Assembly: GCF_009805705.1 (NCBI RefSeq)
Contig: NZ_VSMB01000002.1
Span: 421,432 to 485,431 of the forward strand
Direction of reading: 5' to 3'
Length of the DNA: 64,000 bases
From: Ruania rhizosphaerae
GTDB taxonomy: Bacteria > Actinomycetota > Actinomycetes > Actinomycetales > Beutenbergiaceae
Part shown: one piece after another, positions 46,939 through 55,229 of the stretch
Numbering within the stretch: the first letter of the stretch is position 1
Layout of the letters: each line of letters opens with the position of its first letter
The notes under the pieces: model-generated
Databases searched by the model: none
What the model was told of the DNA's origin: nothing
The model's input: only the letters and a program-made list of their open reading frames with translations
Translations under genes and position numbers: made by a program

Positions 46939-47069
46939 GCGCCACTCCTCGTCGGTCTGGCCCGGGCATGGCGACGAGGGATGGCACCTGCCGCGTCAGT
47001 GAAGGTGGGTAGGTGCCACTACTCGTCGACTCAAGCCAGGTATAGCGACGATGAACGGCACCTACCGCG
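46934..47069. repeat. Two tandem palindromic repeats (REP-like)
   Basis: Two related units (46934-46995 and 47008-47069, period 74 bp) each begin GGTAGGYGCCACT and end GGCACCTRCCGCG, with internal CTCGTCG/CGACGA dyads. The first unit overlaps the last codons and stop of the ligase gene. They lie between convergent genes and may act as terminators. Confidence 0.75.
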
Positions 47070-47094
47070 GCTATGGCCATCACGAAGCCATGAG

Positions 47095-47724
47095 CTACTC
47101 CCAGCGAGATGCACGGCGGATGCCCACCACCAGCACGTACGCGGTGATAGCCAGGGAGAGAATCGCGCTGGCCGGCACGATCACGGCCCACGCGTTCAGG
47201 CTCTCCTGCTCGCCGGCACTGGTGGTGCGCATCACCACCAGGGTGGCCAGGAGCACCGGGACCAGCCCGAGGGGGATACCGACGGCTCCCAGCACCTTCT
47301 GCCAGGGCGACCACAAAGGCGACACGCACAGCAGCACCACGCCGGCGACGAGCACGAGGATCGGCACGAGGAACGGTGCGGACAATGAGCCGAGCACGAT
47401 CGCGGCCAGTGCCACGGGCGGCACCCATACTCGGCTCAGGGCCGGTCGCTGCTGCGGCGCTGGCGTCGTGGACGATGCGGTGCGGTTGGTCCAGTCGGCA
47501 AGGGCCGCCTCAGCCACCTGACCGGGTGCCCCGAGACTGGTGAGGATGCGGTCGATATCGGCATCGGTCGGCTCCTGATCCAGCTCGGCGATCATGGAGT
47601 CGAGGTGTTCCCGGACGGTATCGAGCACCTCGGCGCGTTCGATCGGATCCAGCGGGTCGAGCAGGCGGGCGAGATCGTCCAGGTAGCGGGCGGTGCGGCC
47701 GGTGTGGTCGGTGGTCATGGTCAT
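47095..47724 (-). CDS. HAAS-like (DUF1700-type) membrane protein, paralog 3
   Basis: 209 residues from ATG 47724, after AGGAGGAG. An N-terminal helical HAAS-like domain (ARYLDDLARLLDPLDPIERAE, ILTSLGAPGQVAEAALADW) is followed by a linker and about four to five membrane segments. Such proteins often accompany PadR regulators. It overlaps its upstream paralog by 4 bp. The domain is related to, but clearly diverged from, those of the two neighbours. Confidence 0.83.
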   Translation of the reverse strand: MTMTTDHTGRTARYLDDLARLLDPLDPIERAEVLDTVREHLDSMIAELDQEPTDADIDRILTSLGAPGQVAEAALADWTNRTASSTTPAPQQRPALSRVWVPPVALAAIVLGSLSAPFLVPILVLVAGVVLLCVSPLWSPWQKVLGAVGIPLGLVPVLLATLVVMRTTSAGEQESLNAWAVIVPASAILSLAITAYVLVVGIRRASRWE

Positions 47725-48350
47725 GACACTCCTCCTGAAGCAGGGGCTGAGCGTTGGGTATGGGCGTGCTGGGCGGCGCGCCGGGAGCCGCGGATGGCGA
47801 GAACGACGAGAAGAACAATGGCGACCAGTCCTAGACCGAGCCCGAACAGCAGACGGTCCTTGCCCGTGATCCAGTAGAGCGACATAAGCGCCAATCCGGT
47901 CGGGACTATCGCCACGCCGAGGGCCTTCTCCGGCACCGACCACAGGTGTGATGCCACAAGCACGGCGAGAACGACGACAAGGGGTATCCACACGAACGGA
48001 GTGAACGAGAGCAGTCCGATGACAAGCAGGCCGATCGTGACGGTCGGTGGAACCCAGCGCCCCATCAGCTGTTCTCGCCAGCGGCCGGATCCACCGGCAG
48101 CAGTGACCAAATGCTGCGCTGCCGGCCGGTCCGCCAACGCCGCCTCGGCCACCTGCCCCGGCGACCCGAGGTCGGCCAGGATCCGGTTCACGTCCGCCTC
48201 GGACGCCTCCCCCGGCACCTCGGCGAGTGCGCCTTCGATGTGCTCACGCACGCCGTCCAGCACCTCGGCACGCTCCGCGGGCTCCAATGCCGCAAGCAGA
48301 CGCGCGAGATCGTCCTGATAGCGGGCCAGCCGCTGGGCTGCCTCACTCAT
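47721..48350 (-). CDS. HAAS-like membrane protein, paralog 2
   Basis: 209 residues. Residues ~5-72 (ARYQDDLARLLAALEPAERA through ILADLGSPGQVAEAALADRP) are nearly identical to paralog 1. The membrane part (VTIGLLVIGLLSFTPFVWIP, ...) is different. It starts in an ATGA-type overlap with paralog 1 and ends in one with paralog 3. Function unknown; probably a membrane sensor or modulator in the PadR operon. Confidence 0.83.
   Translation of the reverse strand: MSEAAQRLARYQDDLARLLAALEPAERAEVLDGVREHIEGALAEVPGEASEADVNRILADLGSPGQVAEAALADRPAAQHLVTAAGGSGRWREQLMGRWVPPTVTIGLLVIGLLSFTPFVWIPLVVVLAVLVASHLWSVPEKALGVAIVPTGLALMSLYWITGKDRLLFGLGLGLVAIVLLVVLAIRGSRRAAQHAHTQRSAPASGGVS
48133..48337. repeat. 205-bp near-identical block, copy A (within paralog 2)
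   Basis: Compared base by base with 48798-49002, I find two differences in 205 positions (one C/T, one C/G). It encodes most of the HAAS-like domain of paralog 2. The flanking coding sequence is unrelated at this level. Confidence 0.9.
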
Positions 48351-49015
48351 ACCAACCTCCCGTCACTCTGATGGCTGACATCGCGTGAGAGTCTCGTGGC
48401 GCGTCGGGTGCCGCGGATCCACAGGACGATGAAGGTGGCGAGCGACAGTGCCGCAAAGAGGTAGAAGCTGATCGTGTGGACACCCAGGCCGGCGACCGAC
48501 GCTTCCCAGCGATGCAGTATCAAGAAGCTGCCGAAGATCATGAAGCTGAAGACGGGCAACCCGATGGCACCCCACACTCGCTCGGCTCCGGTCCACAGCG
48601 GAGAGATCGCGATCGCCAGGATTCCCGCACCCAGCAGAATGGCTGGGAAGCCCCAGAAGATGAACGCCCCACCGACCATCACAGCCACCAAGGCCACGGG
48701 CGGTACCCATCGGCCCACCAGCTTCGACCGAAGCAGGTCGATCGTGGTGACGACGCCAGTTGCGCCCGGCGTGTAGGGCCCCGTCGCCGGCCGCTCAGCC
48801 AACGCCGCCTCGGCCACCTGCCCCGGCGATCCGAGGTCGGCCAGGATCCGGTTCACGTCCGCCTCGGACGCCTCCCCCGGCACCTCGGCGAGTGCGCCTT
48901 CGATGTGCTCACGCACGCCGTCCAGCACCTCGGCACGCTCCGCGGGCTCCAATGCCGCAAGCAGACGCGCGAGATCGTCCTGATAGCGGGCGAGCCGCTG
49001 GGTTCTCTCCGTCAT
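48347..49015 (-). CDS. HAAS-like membrane protein, paralog 1
   Basis: 222 residues. The N-terminal HAAS-like domain is nearly the same as in paralog 2. It is followed by about five membrane segments (WVPPVALVAVMVGGAFIFWG, FSFMIFGSFLILHRWEASVA) and a basic tail. It begins in an ATGA overlap with the PadR gene, so expression should follow PadR control. Confidence 0.83.
   Translation of the reverse strand: MTERTQRLARYQDDLARLLAALEPAERAEVLDGVREHIEGALAEVPGEASEADVNRILADLGSPGQVAEAALAERPATGPYTPGATGVVTTIDLLRSKLVGRWVPPVALVAVMVGGAFIFWGFPAILLGAGILAIAISPLWTGAERVWGAIGLPVFSFMIFGSFLILHRWEASVAGLGVHTISFYLFAALSLATFIVLWIRGTRRATRLSRDVSHQSDGRLV
48798..49002. repeat. 205-bp near-identical block, copy B (within paralog 1)
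   Basis: Partner of 48133-48337 at a constant offset of 665 bp, in direct orientation. About 99% identity over coding DNA, against weak similarity elsewhere in the two genes, points to recent duplication or gene conversion. Confidence 0.9.
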
Positions 49016-49356
49016 TGCTCTCCCTCCCCCAAACTGGAGTCGACTGCAGACCGGAACGGCGACCAGGCGCGGATGAACACCTCGAGCGCCCGCTCCCCCT
49101 CCCCGGTGAGCGCGTAGTACCTCCGAGGCGGCCCGGATGTCGATTCCTGCCAGTGCGTCTCCACCAGCCCTGACTTCCGCAGCCTCGCGAGCAGCGGATA
49201 CAGCGTTCCCTCGCCGTTCATCAGCACCCCGTCAGCACTGAGTTGCTGGGCGATGTCCCGGCCGTAGGAGGCCCCACCGCGCAGCGATGCCAGCACGCAG
49301 TACTCCACCGCGCCCCGCCGCAGGTTGGTGAGGATGCCCTCCTCGCTAGGTACCAT
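49012..49356 (-). CDS. PadR-family transcriptional regulator
   Basis: 114 residues from ATG 49356. The PadR winged helix is LRRGAVEYCVLASLRGGASY, with IAQQLSADGVL, NGEGTLYPLLARLRKSGLVE and the wing RRYYALTGEGERAL. There is no Shine-Dalgarno site at normal spacing. A -10-like TACCTT lies 7 nt before the start codon, so the mRNA may be leaderless. It is the first gene of the operon with three HAAS-like proteins. Confidence 0.93.
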   Translation of the reverse strand: MVPSEEGILTNLRRGAVEYCVLASLRGGASYGRDIAQQLSADGVLMNGEGTLYPLLARLRKSGLVETHWQESTSGPPRRYYALTGEGERALEVFIRAWSPFRSAVDSSLGEGEQ

Positions 49357-49392
49357 GCCTCACAAGGTACCTAGCGACAAGCACCCTCGCAA
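49343..49392 (-). promoter_or_regulatory. Leaderless promoter with palindromic PadR operator
   Basis: On the reverse strand TTGCGA (49392-49387) and TACCTT (49369-49364) are 17 bp apart, and the PadR ATG lies 7 nt after the -10 box. The 12-bp arms TCGCTAGGTACC (49343-49354) and GGTACCTAGCGA (49366-49377) are perfect with an 11-bp spacer. They cover the -10 box on one side and reach the start codon on the other. This fits autorepression. Confidence 0.7.
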
Positions 49393-49676
49393 CCCCTCGA
49401 CCGCCCCTCCGGCGAAGCGCGCAGCTTCCGCGCTTGGCTCCTCGACTGTTCGGCCGTGTGCGGCTCCAGGGGCCCCAGCCCCCTGAAGCTGCGAGTGCTG
49501 GGCACGTCGGCTGGAGCCGTGACCGGAGCGACACGAATGCGTGGAGTGCGGGGCCATGCTGCCGCAGACTGTCGCACCCGTGTCGGCCCGGTCACGGGCA
49601 ACAGTGATCGCGGTCCTGGGCCCGCCGAGAGGGTCGAGAGCAGTTCCACCGGCGTACGGAGGGAACGGCAGCAGCC
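49393..49676. other. Non-coding region (284 bp)
   Basis: The region lies between the PadR promoter and the stop of the GH3 gene, both on the reverse strand. I see no convincing gene, terminator stem or conserved element in it. Confidence 0.4.
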
Positions 49677-51371
49677 TCAGCAGGCGGTCGCCGCCAGCCC
49701 CTCCACGTCGATCGGCAGGCTCCCCGGCGCAGGCGCCTCACCCGCGAGCACGGCGGCAACCGCGCCCATCGCCCCGGTCGTCCTGCCGAAGGCGGCGACC
49801 CGCACCGGCGCGTCCGTCCCGGTGAGCAACCACGGCGCGTCGAGGCTCACCGCCACGTCGCCCGTCCCCGACGGCGTCGCCCCCGTGATCAACCGCACGT
49901 CGGTGTCCGCGGGCTGCTCGAGCGGTACCACCTGCAATCCGGCCCGTTCGGCCGCGGCCACGAAGGCATCCCAGTCGTCCGCTGATCCGCCGCGCACGTG
50001 AATCCGTGGCCCGGCGAGCGCGCCCGAGCACTCGCCCTGCACGATTGTCACGGCCGCCTCGCTCAGCGCGGCCGAGGCCTGCGCCCCTGACTCCGACTCG
50101 GCCAGATCCACCGCCCCGGCATCCGCAGCAGACTGCTCCTGCCACTGCATGAGCGCGATCACGCGCCCGGCCGCCTCGTCGACGCGGTCACGTTCCAACG
50201 TCCCGTCCTCGAGTGCGCTGACGATCCCGTGATGCGCCTCGGCCACGTCCACGGGCCCGAGCAACAGGTCGGCACCGGCCGCGAGCGCCTCCACTGCGAT
50301 CTCGGCCGAGGTCCGGGTCTGCGTCAGTGCTCCCATGTCGAGTCCGTCGGTGATCGCCACACCAGTGAAGTCCAGCTCCTCCCGCAGCACCCGGTACGCC
50401 TCCGGGGAGAGCGACGCCGGCACTCCCGGGTCCCAGGCCTCGACGGAGATGTGCCCCATCATCACCGTCGGAGCGCCCGCCTCGATCCCGGCCCGGAAGG
50501 GAGCGAGATCTCGTTCGGCGAGCTCGTCCGCAGATGCCGACTGCACCGGCAGGTCCTCGTGAGAATCCACCGTCAGCGCCCCGTGCCCGGGGAAGTGTTT
50601 GAGGCTGGAGAGTACGCCGCCGTCGGCGAAACCTTGCACCGCCGCCTCCACTGCCCGCGCAGCCCGGTCGGTGTCGCCGGCAGGCGACCGGTCCCGGATC
50701 ACCGGGTCCGCCGAGCCGATCGTCACGTCCGCCACGGGTGCGAAGTCGTAGTTGATACCCGTGGCCCGCAGTTCGGTCGCCATCGCCTCAGCCGCATCCG
50801 AGACGACCGCAGCATCGTCGGCGGCCCCTGCGGCCATGAACGGCGGGAACGACGTCCAGTCGCCCGTCGCGGCAGACAGGCGCTGCACCAGCCCGCCCTC
50901 GTTGTCCACCGCCATGATCGCCGGCCAGTCCCGGCCGAGGTCGGCCTGCGCCTCCTGCACGGCGGCCGCCGTCTGAGCCACCTGTTCGGTGGAGTCCACG
51001 TTGGCTCCGAAGACCACGAGTCCACCGAGATCGTACTGCGTGAGCTCGGCGGCGGCAGCGTCGGGATCCGTGCCCGGATAGCGAGCGAGGATCACCTGCC
51101 CGGCCACCTCCTCCGGGCTCATCCCGGCAGCGAGTGCGGTGGCCGCCGCCACGTCACCCTCGGTGGGCCCCCAGGTCAGGGTTTCACCGGTCGGGGAGGC
51201 GGAGGAGGTGGGCTCCTCGCTCTGCCCGGGCGATGCGCTCGGTGACGTCGACGGTGAGGGCGAGCCTGCGCCGTCGCCGGTGGGTGAGGTGCACCCTGCC
51301 AAGGCGAGCAGCCCGACGGCGGCCAGCACCGTCACCGCTCGACCTCGCCGGAGCCAGCTGGTCACCATCAT
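49677..51371 (-). CDS. GH3-family lipoprotein, NagZ-like beta-N-acetylhexosaminidase
   Basis: 564 residues from ATG 51371. The signal peptide ([19 protein letters not shown]) has a lipobox Cys, then a Ser/Pro/Thr-rich tether of ~40 residues. The GH3 barrel shows [13 protein letters not shown], the NagZ-type catalytic histidine region [20 protein letters not shown], and the nucleophile Asp in [13 protein letters not shown]. The ~130-residue C-terminal domain is more divergent. It probably trims N-acetylglucosamine from wall fragments outside the membrane. Its start overlaps the tsaD stop. Confidence 0.9.
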   Translation of the reverse strand: MMVTSWLRRGRAVTVLAAVGLLALAGCTSPTGDGAGSPSPSTSPSASPGQSEEPTSSASPTGETLTWGPTEGDVAAATALAAGMSPEEVAGQVILARYPGTDPDAAAAELTQYDLGGLVVFGANVDSTEQVAQTAAAVQEAQADLGRDWPAIMAVDNEGGLVQRLSAATGDWTSFPPFMAAGAADDAAVVSDAAEAMATELRATGINYDFAPVADVTIGSADPVIRDRSPAGDTDRAARAVEAAVQGFADGGVLSSLKHFPGHGALTVDSHEDLPVQSASADELAERDLAPFRAGIEAGAPTVMMGHISVEAWDPGVPASLSPEAYRVLREELDFTGVAITDGLDMGALTQTRTSAEIAVEALAAGADLLLGPVDVAEAHHGIVSALEDGTLERDRVDEAAGRVIALMQWQEQSAADAGAVDLAESESGAQASAALSEAAVTIVQGECSGALAGPRIHVRGGSADDWDAFVAAAERAGLQVVPLEQPADTDVRLITGATPSGTGDVAVSLDAPWLLTGTDAPVRVAAFGRTTGAMGAVAAVLAGEAPAPGSLPIDVEGLAATAC

Positions 51372-52432
51372 GCCGTCGCGAGCACCCGCGTCAGCGGCAT
51401 CTGGGAGTCGATGGTGATGTCGAACTCCGAGGCCGGCAACCCAGCGGCCACCACGGCCGAGCCGAGGGCAGCGATCATCGCCCCGTTGTCCGTGCAATAC
51501 CGGATCGGCGGGATGCGCACGTCGATCCCCGCCTCGCCGAACCGCTGCGCGGCCAGCTCGCGCAACCTGCTGTTGGCGGAGAACCCTCCCCCGATCACCA
51601 CGCACCCGACGTCGTGACGCTCGCACGCGGCCAGCGTCTTGGTGACCAGCACGTCGGCGACAGCCTCGGAGAAGGAGGCTGCGACGTCGGCGGCGGGTAC
51701 CTCCTCACCTCGGTCGGTGAAGCCTTCCACCACCCGGGCGACGGCGGTCTTGAGGCCGGAGAAGGAGAAGTCGTAGGCGTGGGCGGCCATGTCCTTGGGG
51801 CGGGAGAGCCCGCGCGGGAACGCGAACGCCGCTGGGTCGCCCTGCTGGGCGAGCTTGTCCACGTGCGGTCCGCCCGGATAGGGCAGCCCGAGCAGCCGGC
51901 CCACCTTGTCGAAGGCCTCGCCGGCGGCGTCGTCGAGCGTCTGGCCCAGCTCCACGACGTCGGTGGCGATGTCGCGCACGTGCAGCAGACTCGAGTGCCC
52001 GCCCGAGACCACCAGACCGAGGAACTCCTCCGGGAACGGGCCGTCCACCAGGACGTCCACGGCCACGTGGCCGAGGATGTGGTTGACCCCGTACAGCGGT
52101 ACGCCGAGCGCGAGCGCGAGGGATTTTGCCGCGGCCACACCGACCGTGAGCGACCCGACCAGACCGGGCCCGGAGGTCACGGCGACCGCGTCGATGTCCC
52201 CGAGGCCGACTCCCGCCCGCTCGACGGCGGCACTGAGGGTGGGACCGAAGGCCTCCAGATGCGCACGGCTGGCCACTTCCGGGACGATCCCGCCGAAGCG
52301 GGAGTGCTCGTCCATCGAGGAGGCGGTCACGTCGGTGAGCAATTCCTGCCCGCGGACCAGGGCGATCCCGGTCTCGTCGCAGGAGGTCTCGATCCCGAGG
52401 ACGAGGGGCGGGTGATCATGCGCTGCTGCCAT
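51368..52432 (-). CDS. tsaD: tRNA N6-adenosine threonylcarbamoyltransferase TsaD
   Basis: 354 residues from ATG 52432. It transfers the threonylcarbamoyl group to A37 of ANN-decoding tRNAs with TsaB and TsaE. The ASKHA fold is seen in [17 protein letters not shown], metal-binding [11 protein letters not shown] (two histidines), [13 protein letters not shown] and [16 protein letters not shown]. Length matches the family. It lies downstream of the RimI fusion by 75 bp and overlaps the GH3 gene by 4 bp. Confidence 0.96.
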   Translation of the reverse strand: MAAAHDHPPLVLGIETSCDETGIALVRGQELLTDVTASSMDEHSRFGGIVPEVASRAHLEAFGPTLSAAVERAGVGLGDIDAVAVTSGPGLVGSLTVGVAAAKSLALALGVPLYGVNHILGHVAVDVLVDGPFPEEFLGLVVSGGHSSLLHVRDIATDVVELGQTLDDAAGEAFDKVGRLLGLPYPGGPHVDKLAQQGDPAAFAFPRGLSRPKDMAAHAYDFSFSGLKTAVARVVEGFTDRGEEVPAADVAASFSEAVADVLVTKTLAACERHDVGCVVIGGGFSANSRLRELAAQRFGEAGIDVRIPPIRYCTDNGAMIAALGSAVVAAGLPASEFDITIDSQMPLTRVLATA

Positions 52433-52507
52433 GACCACCAAGCCTACGCCCGCCCGCCGGGCCGCCTGCACCCGCACCGGGTGGCCCCACCGGGCTCAGG
52501 GCCGGGG

Positions 52508-53893
52508 TCACCCCCGAGAACCGGTTCCTTCACTGGTAGCCACCGGACGCGCCTCGTCGGCCGACCACTGCGACCAGGACCCCGGATACAACCGTGCAGC
52601 CACCCCCACCGCTGCCAGCGCCGCCACCTCGTGCGCCGCGGTCACTCCAGAACCGCAGTAGACGACCACGTCCTCGGCATCGCCGGCACCCACGGCGGTG
52701 AAGCGCCGCCGCAGATCCTCGCTGGGCCGGAACCGTTGCTCGGAGTCGAGATTCTCCGCTGTCGGAGCGCTCACCGCGCCCGGGATGTGCCCGGCCCGCG
52801 GGTCCACAGGTTCGACCTCACCGGTGTAGCGCTCGGTGGCCCGAGCGTCCAGCAGTACCCCGTGGGAGGGGACGGCCGCCGTCTCTTCGGCGTCGGCCAC
52901 CGGCATGTGACCGGAGGAGAGAGTGACCGCACCGGGTGCCACCTGCACATCCCCGTCCTCCAGGATCCCCCCGCTCTCGCTCCAGGCCCGCAGACCGCCG
53001 TCCAGGATGCGCACATCGGCGATACCGGCCCAGCGCAGCAGCCACCAGGCACGGGCGGCGGAGGTGCCGCCCGTGTCGTCGTAGACCACCACCGGGTCCC
53101 CGTCGTCGATCCCCCAGCGGCGCGCCGCTGCCTGGAGTGTTTCCAGATCGGGCAACGGGTGCCGGCCCTCCTCCCGGCTGGCGGGGCCGGCGAGGTCGTG
53201 ATCGAGATCCGCGTACTGGGCACCGGGCACATGACCGGCGAGGTAGAAGCGCCGGCCGTCCGGTTCGGCGAGGGACCAGCGCACATCCAGCAGCACCGGG
53301 CGCCGGGCGGGATCAGATTCCGAGAGCTGCTCAGCCAGTTCCTCGGCCGTGACCAGCACGCTCCGCCGCATCGTGTCCGCGCTGCCCATCGTCTCCGCCT
53401 CCTCGACTGCCTCCGCCCCCACCGGTCCGGGACTCGGGTCCGGCCTCAACCGTAGCCGCATCACCAGCGCGTCAGCCCCCTCCGGCTGGTAGTACCCGCG
53501 CCGGATACCCAGCGCCTCGAATCCGAACGAGACGTACAGAGCCTGTGCTCCGCCGTCGGCGGCCCGCACCTCGAGGAAGACGCTCTCCGACCCGGCCGCA
53601 CGCGCCCGTGCAACCAGTTCCGCCAGCATCCGGGCCGCATGCCCCCGGCGGCGGAAGGCCGGGTCCACCCCGATCGTCATCACCGAGGCATCGATCCCGT
53701 GGGCCAGGCCGGCATAGCCCACCAGCCGCGCGCCCTCGACGGCGGCCACATAGGAACGATCCGGCAGCGCCAATTCGTCCTGGTAGACCGCCCGGCTCCA
53801 CTGCCCAGCCCCGAACAGCACCGGTTCGAGGCGCATCACCTCCGGCAGGTCGGAGGCGCGCAGGGGGCGCAGCCCGGGGGGTGGGACAGTCAC
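52508..53893 (-). CDS. Fusion: RimI-like N-acetyltransferase plus tandem-rhodanese sulfurtransferase
   Basis: 461 residues in one open frame. Residues 1-150 are a RimI-type GNAT domain (MTIGVDPAFRRRGHAARMLA, LYVSFGFEALGIRRGYY). Residues ~176-455 are two rhodanese domains of the SseA (thiosulfate/3-mercaptopyruvate sulfurtransferase) type, with active-site Cys in VVVYCGSGVTAAHE and CDC25-like surroundings (GHIPGAVSAPTAENL). An internal ATG at 53389 (residue 169) has AGGAGG 8 nt upstream, so a free sulfurtransferase may also be made. The start overlaps tsaB. RimI alone is the usual neighbour of tsaB/tsaD; the fused part is unusual. Confidence 0.85.
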   Translation of the reverse strand: MTVPPPGLRPLRASDLPEVMRLEPVLFGAGQWSRAVYQDELALPDRSYVAAVEGARLVGYAGLAHGIDASVMTIGVDPAFRRRGHAARMLAELVARARAAGSESVFLEVRAADGGAQALYVSFGFEALGIRRGYYQPEGADALVMRLRLRPDPSPGPVGAEAVEEAETMGSADTMRRSVLVTAEELAEQLSESDPARRPVLLDVRWSLAEPDGRRFYLAGHVPGAQYADLDHDLAGPASREEGRHPLPDLETLQAAARRWGIDDGDPVVVYDDTGGTSAARAWWLLRWAGIADVRILDGGLRAWSESGGILEDGDVQVAPGAVTLSSGHMPVADAEETAAVPSHGVLLDARATERYTGEVEPVDPRAGHIPGAVSAPTAENLDSEQRFRPSEDLRRRFTAVGAGDAEDVVVYCGSGVTAAHEVAALAAVGVAARLYPGSWSQWSADEARPVATSEGTGSRG

Positions 53894-54594
53894 CTGCCCG
53901 TGGCCCGCCCCGGCACGTGGACGTCGGGGCGGCGCAGGTACAGCGCCTCGGTCGGTTGTGCCACCCCGGCACGGGCCCGCATCAGGGCGAGGTGGCCCAG
54001 TCGCGACGCATCCACGACGGCGTCCGCTGCTCTCTCGTCGTCGCTCACCACCCCGCCCGCGAGGTCCGCGGGGTAGAGCGCAAGTCCCCGGCCGGTCACC
54101 TGTCCTGCCTCGACGAGGTCGGCGTGGTCGGTCGCGACCTGGGCGGCGGTGTCGACGCCCGGTCCGGCCACGGCGTGAACGACGTTCGCCTCGTCGCGGC
54201 GGTAGCGACCCCAGTAGACCTCGCGGCGCCGGGCATCGGTCACCACGAGCACGTCCTCGACGTCCTGTTCGGCCAGCGCATCGGCAGCGATCGCGTCGAG
54301 GGAGCTGACACCGTGGATCGGCAACCCGCGCGCCTGCGCGAAGGTGCGGGCGGTCACCAGGCCGACTCGCAGTCCGGTGAACGGCGCGGGTCCGGTTCCC
54401 ACGGCGATCGCGGTGAGGTCGGCGGCGGTGATACCGGCGGTGTCCAGACAGCCCACGATCAGGGGTGCCAGGTGCTCGACGTGTCGGCGCGGGTCATCGC
54501 TGCGGGCCGCGGCGAGCGTCTGCCCGTCGCGCAGCACGGCCACGGCCGCCCCGTCGGAGGTGTCCAGGCACAGCAGAGTGGAGGTCATGGTCAC
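53890..54594 (-). CDS. tsaB: tRNA threonylcarbamoyladenosine synthesis protein TsaB
   Basis: 234 residues. An inactive ASKHA-fold partner that stabilises TsaD. The signature is LLCLDTSDGAAVAVL, then IAVGTGPAPFTGLRVGLVTA and DARRREVYWGRY. It overlaps the fusion gene by 4 bp. ATG 54588 is an alternative start. The gap to tsaE is 92 bp with nothing evident in it. Confidence 0.93.
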   Translation of the reverse strand: MTMTSTLLCLDTSDGAAVAVLRDGQTLAAARSDDPRRHVEHLAPLIVGCLDTAGITAADLTAIAVGTGPAPFTGLRVGLVTARTFAQARGLPIHGVSSLDAIAADALAEQDVEDVLVVTDARRREVYWGRYRRDEANVVHAVAGPGVDTAAQVATDHADLVEAGQVTGRGLALYPADLAGGVVSDDERAADAVVDASRLGHLALMRARAGVAQPTEALYLRRPDVHVPGRATGR

Positions 54595-54686
54595 GCACCT
54601 ACTCTACGAGCGCACGGATACTTCTGCGTCGATCCGCGGAGCCTCGGCCTGACTGCCGGCATCGGGTTGGTCATGGAATCGGTGGC

Positions 54687-55229
54687 TCACACCGGCAGGT
54701 CGACTCCCGCCCACCGCTCTCCGACGCCTCGCAGGATCACTCGCCGCGGCTGGTCAGCCGCCGCGGCCTCGGCCACGTCGGTGCCGGAGCCCTCACCCAC
54801 CCCGCGCGGACGTTCCAGCTCGATCTCCAGCCGGTCCTGCGCCAGCCCCTCGACCAGACCGGCACCCCACTCGACCACGGTCACCGATTCGGCCATCGAG
54901 GAGTCCAGGTCGAGCGCGTCGACCTCGGCGATCGAACCCAGACGGTAGGCGTCCACGTGGATGAGCCCGGGCCCGGATCCGGTCCGGGCGTGCTCGCGGG
55001 CGATGATGAACGTCGGCGAGGCGACCCGGCCGCGCACGCCGAGGCCCTCCCCGATCCCCTGCGTCAGGGTGGTCTTGCCGGCACCCAGGTCCCCGGTGAG
55101 GATCACGAGGTCCCCGGCTCGCAGCACCTGCGCGAGGCGGCGCCCCAGCTCCTGGGTGGCGGAGGCGTCCGTCAGGGTGGACTCCACGCCACCTGTGCTC
55201 CCGGTCGTGATCCCGCTGTGCGCCGTCAT
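54687..55229 (-). CDS. tsaE: tRNA threonylcarbamoyladenosine synthesis ATPase TsaE
   Basis: 180 residues. A P-loop ATPase needed for turnover of the TsaBD complex. Walker A is LTGDLGAGKTTLTQGIGEGL and the following motifs are VASPTFIIAREH, HVDAYRLGS and ESVTVVEWG. The C-terminus has an Ala/Arg-rich tail of ~35 residues. Its start overlaps the alr stop by 4 bp. Confidence 0.95.
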   Translation of the reverse strand: MTAHSGITTGSTGGVESTLTDASATQELGRRLAQVLRAGDLVILTGDLGAGKTTLTQGIGEGLGVRGRVASPTFIIAREHARTGSGPGLIHVDAYRLGSIAEVDALDLDSSMAESVTVVEWGAGLVEGLAQDRLEIELERPRGVGEGSGTDVAEAAAADQPRRVILRGVGERWAGVDLPV

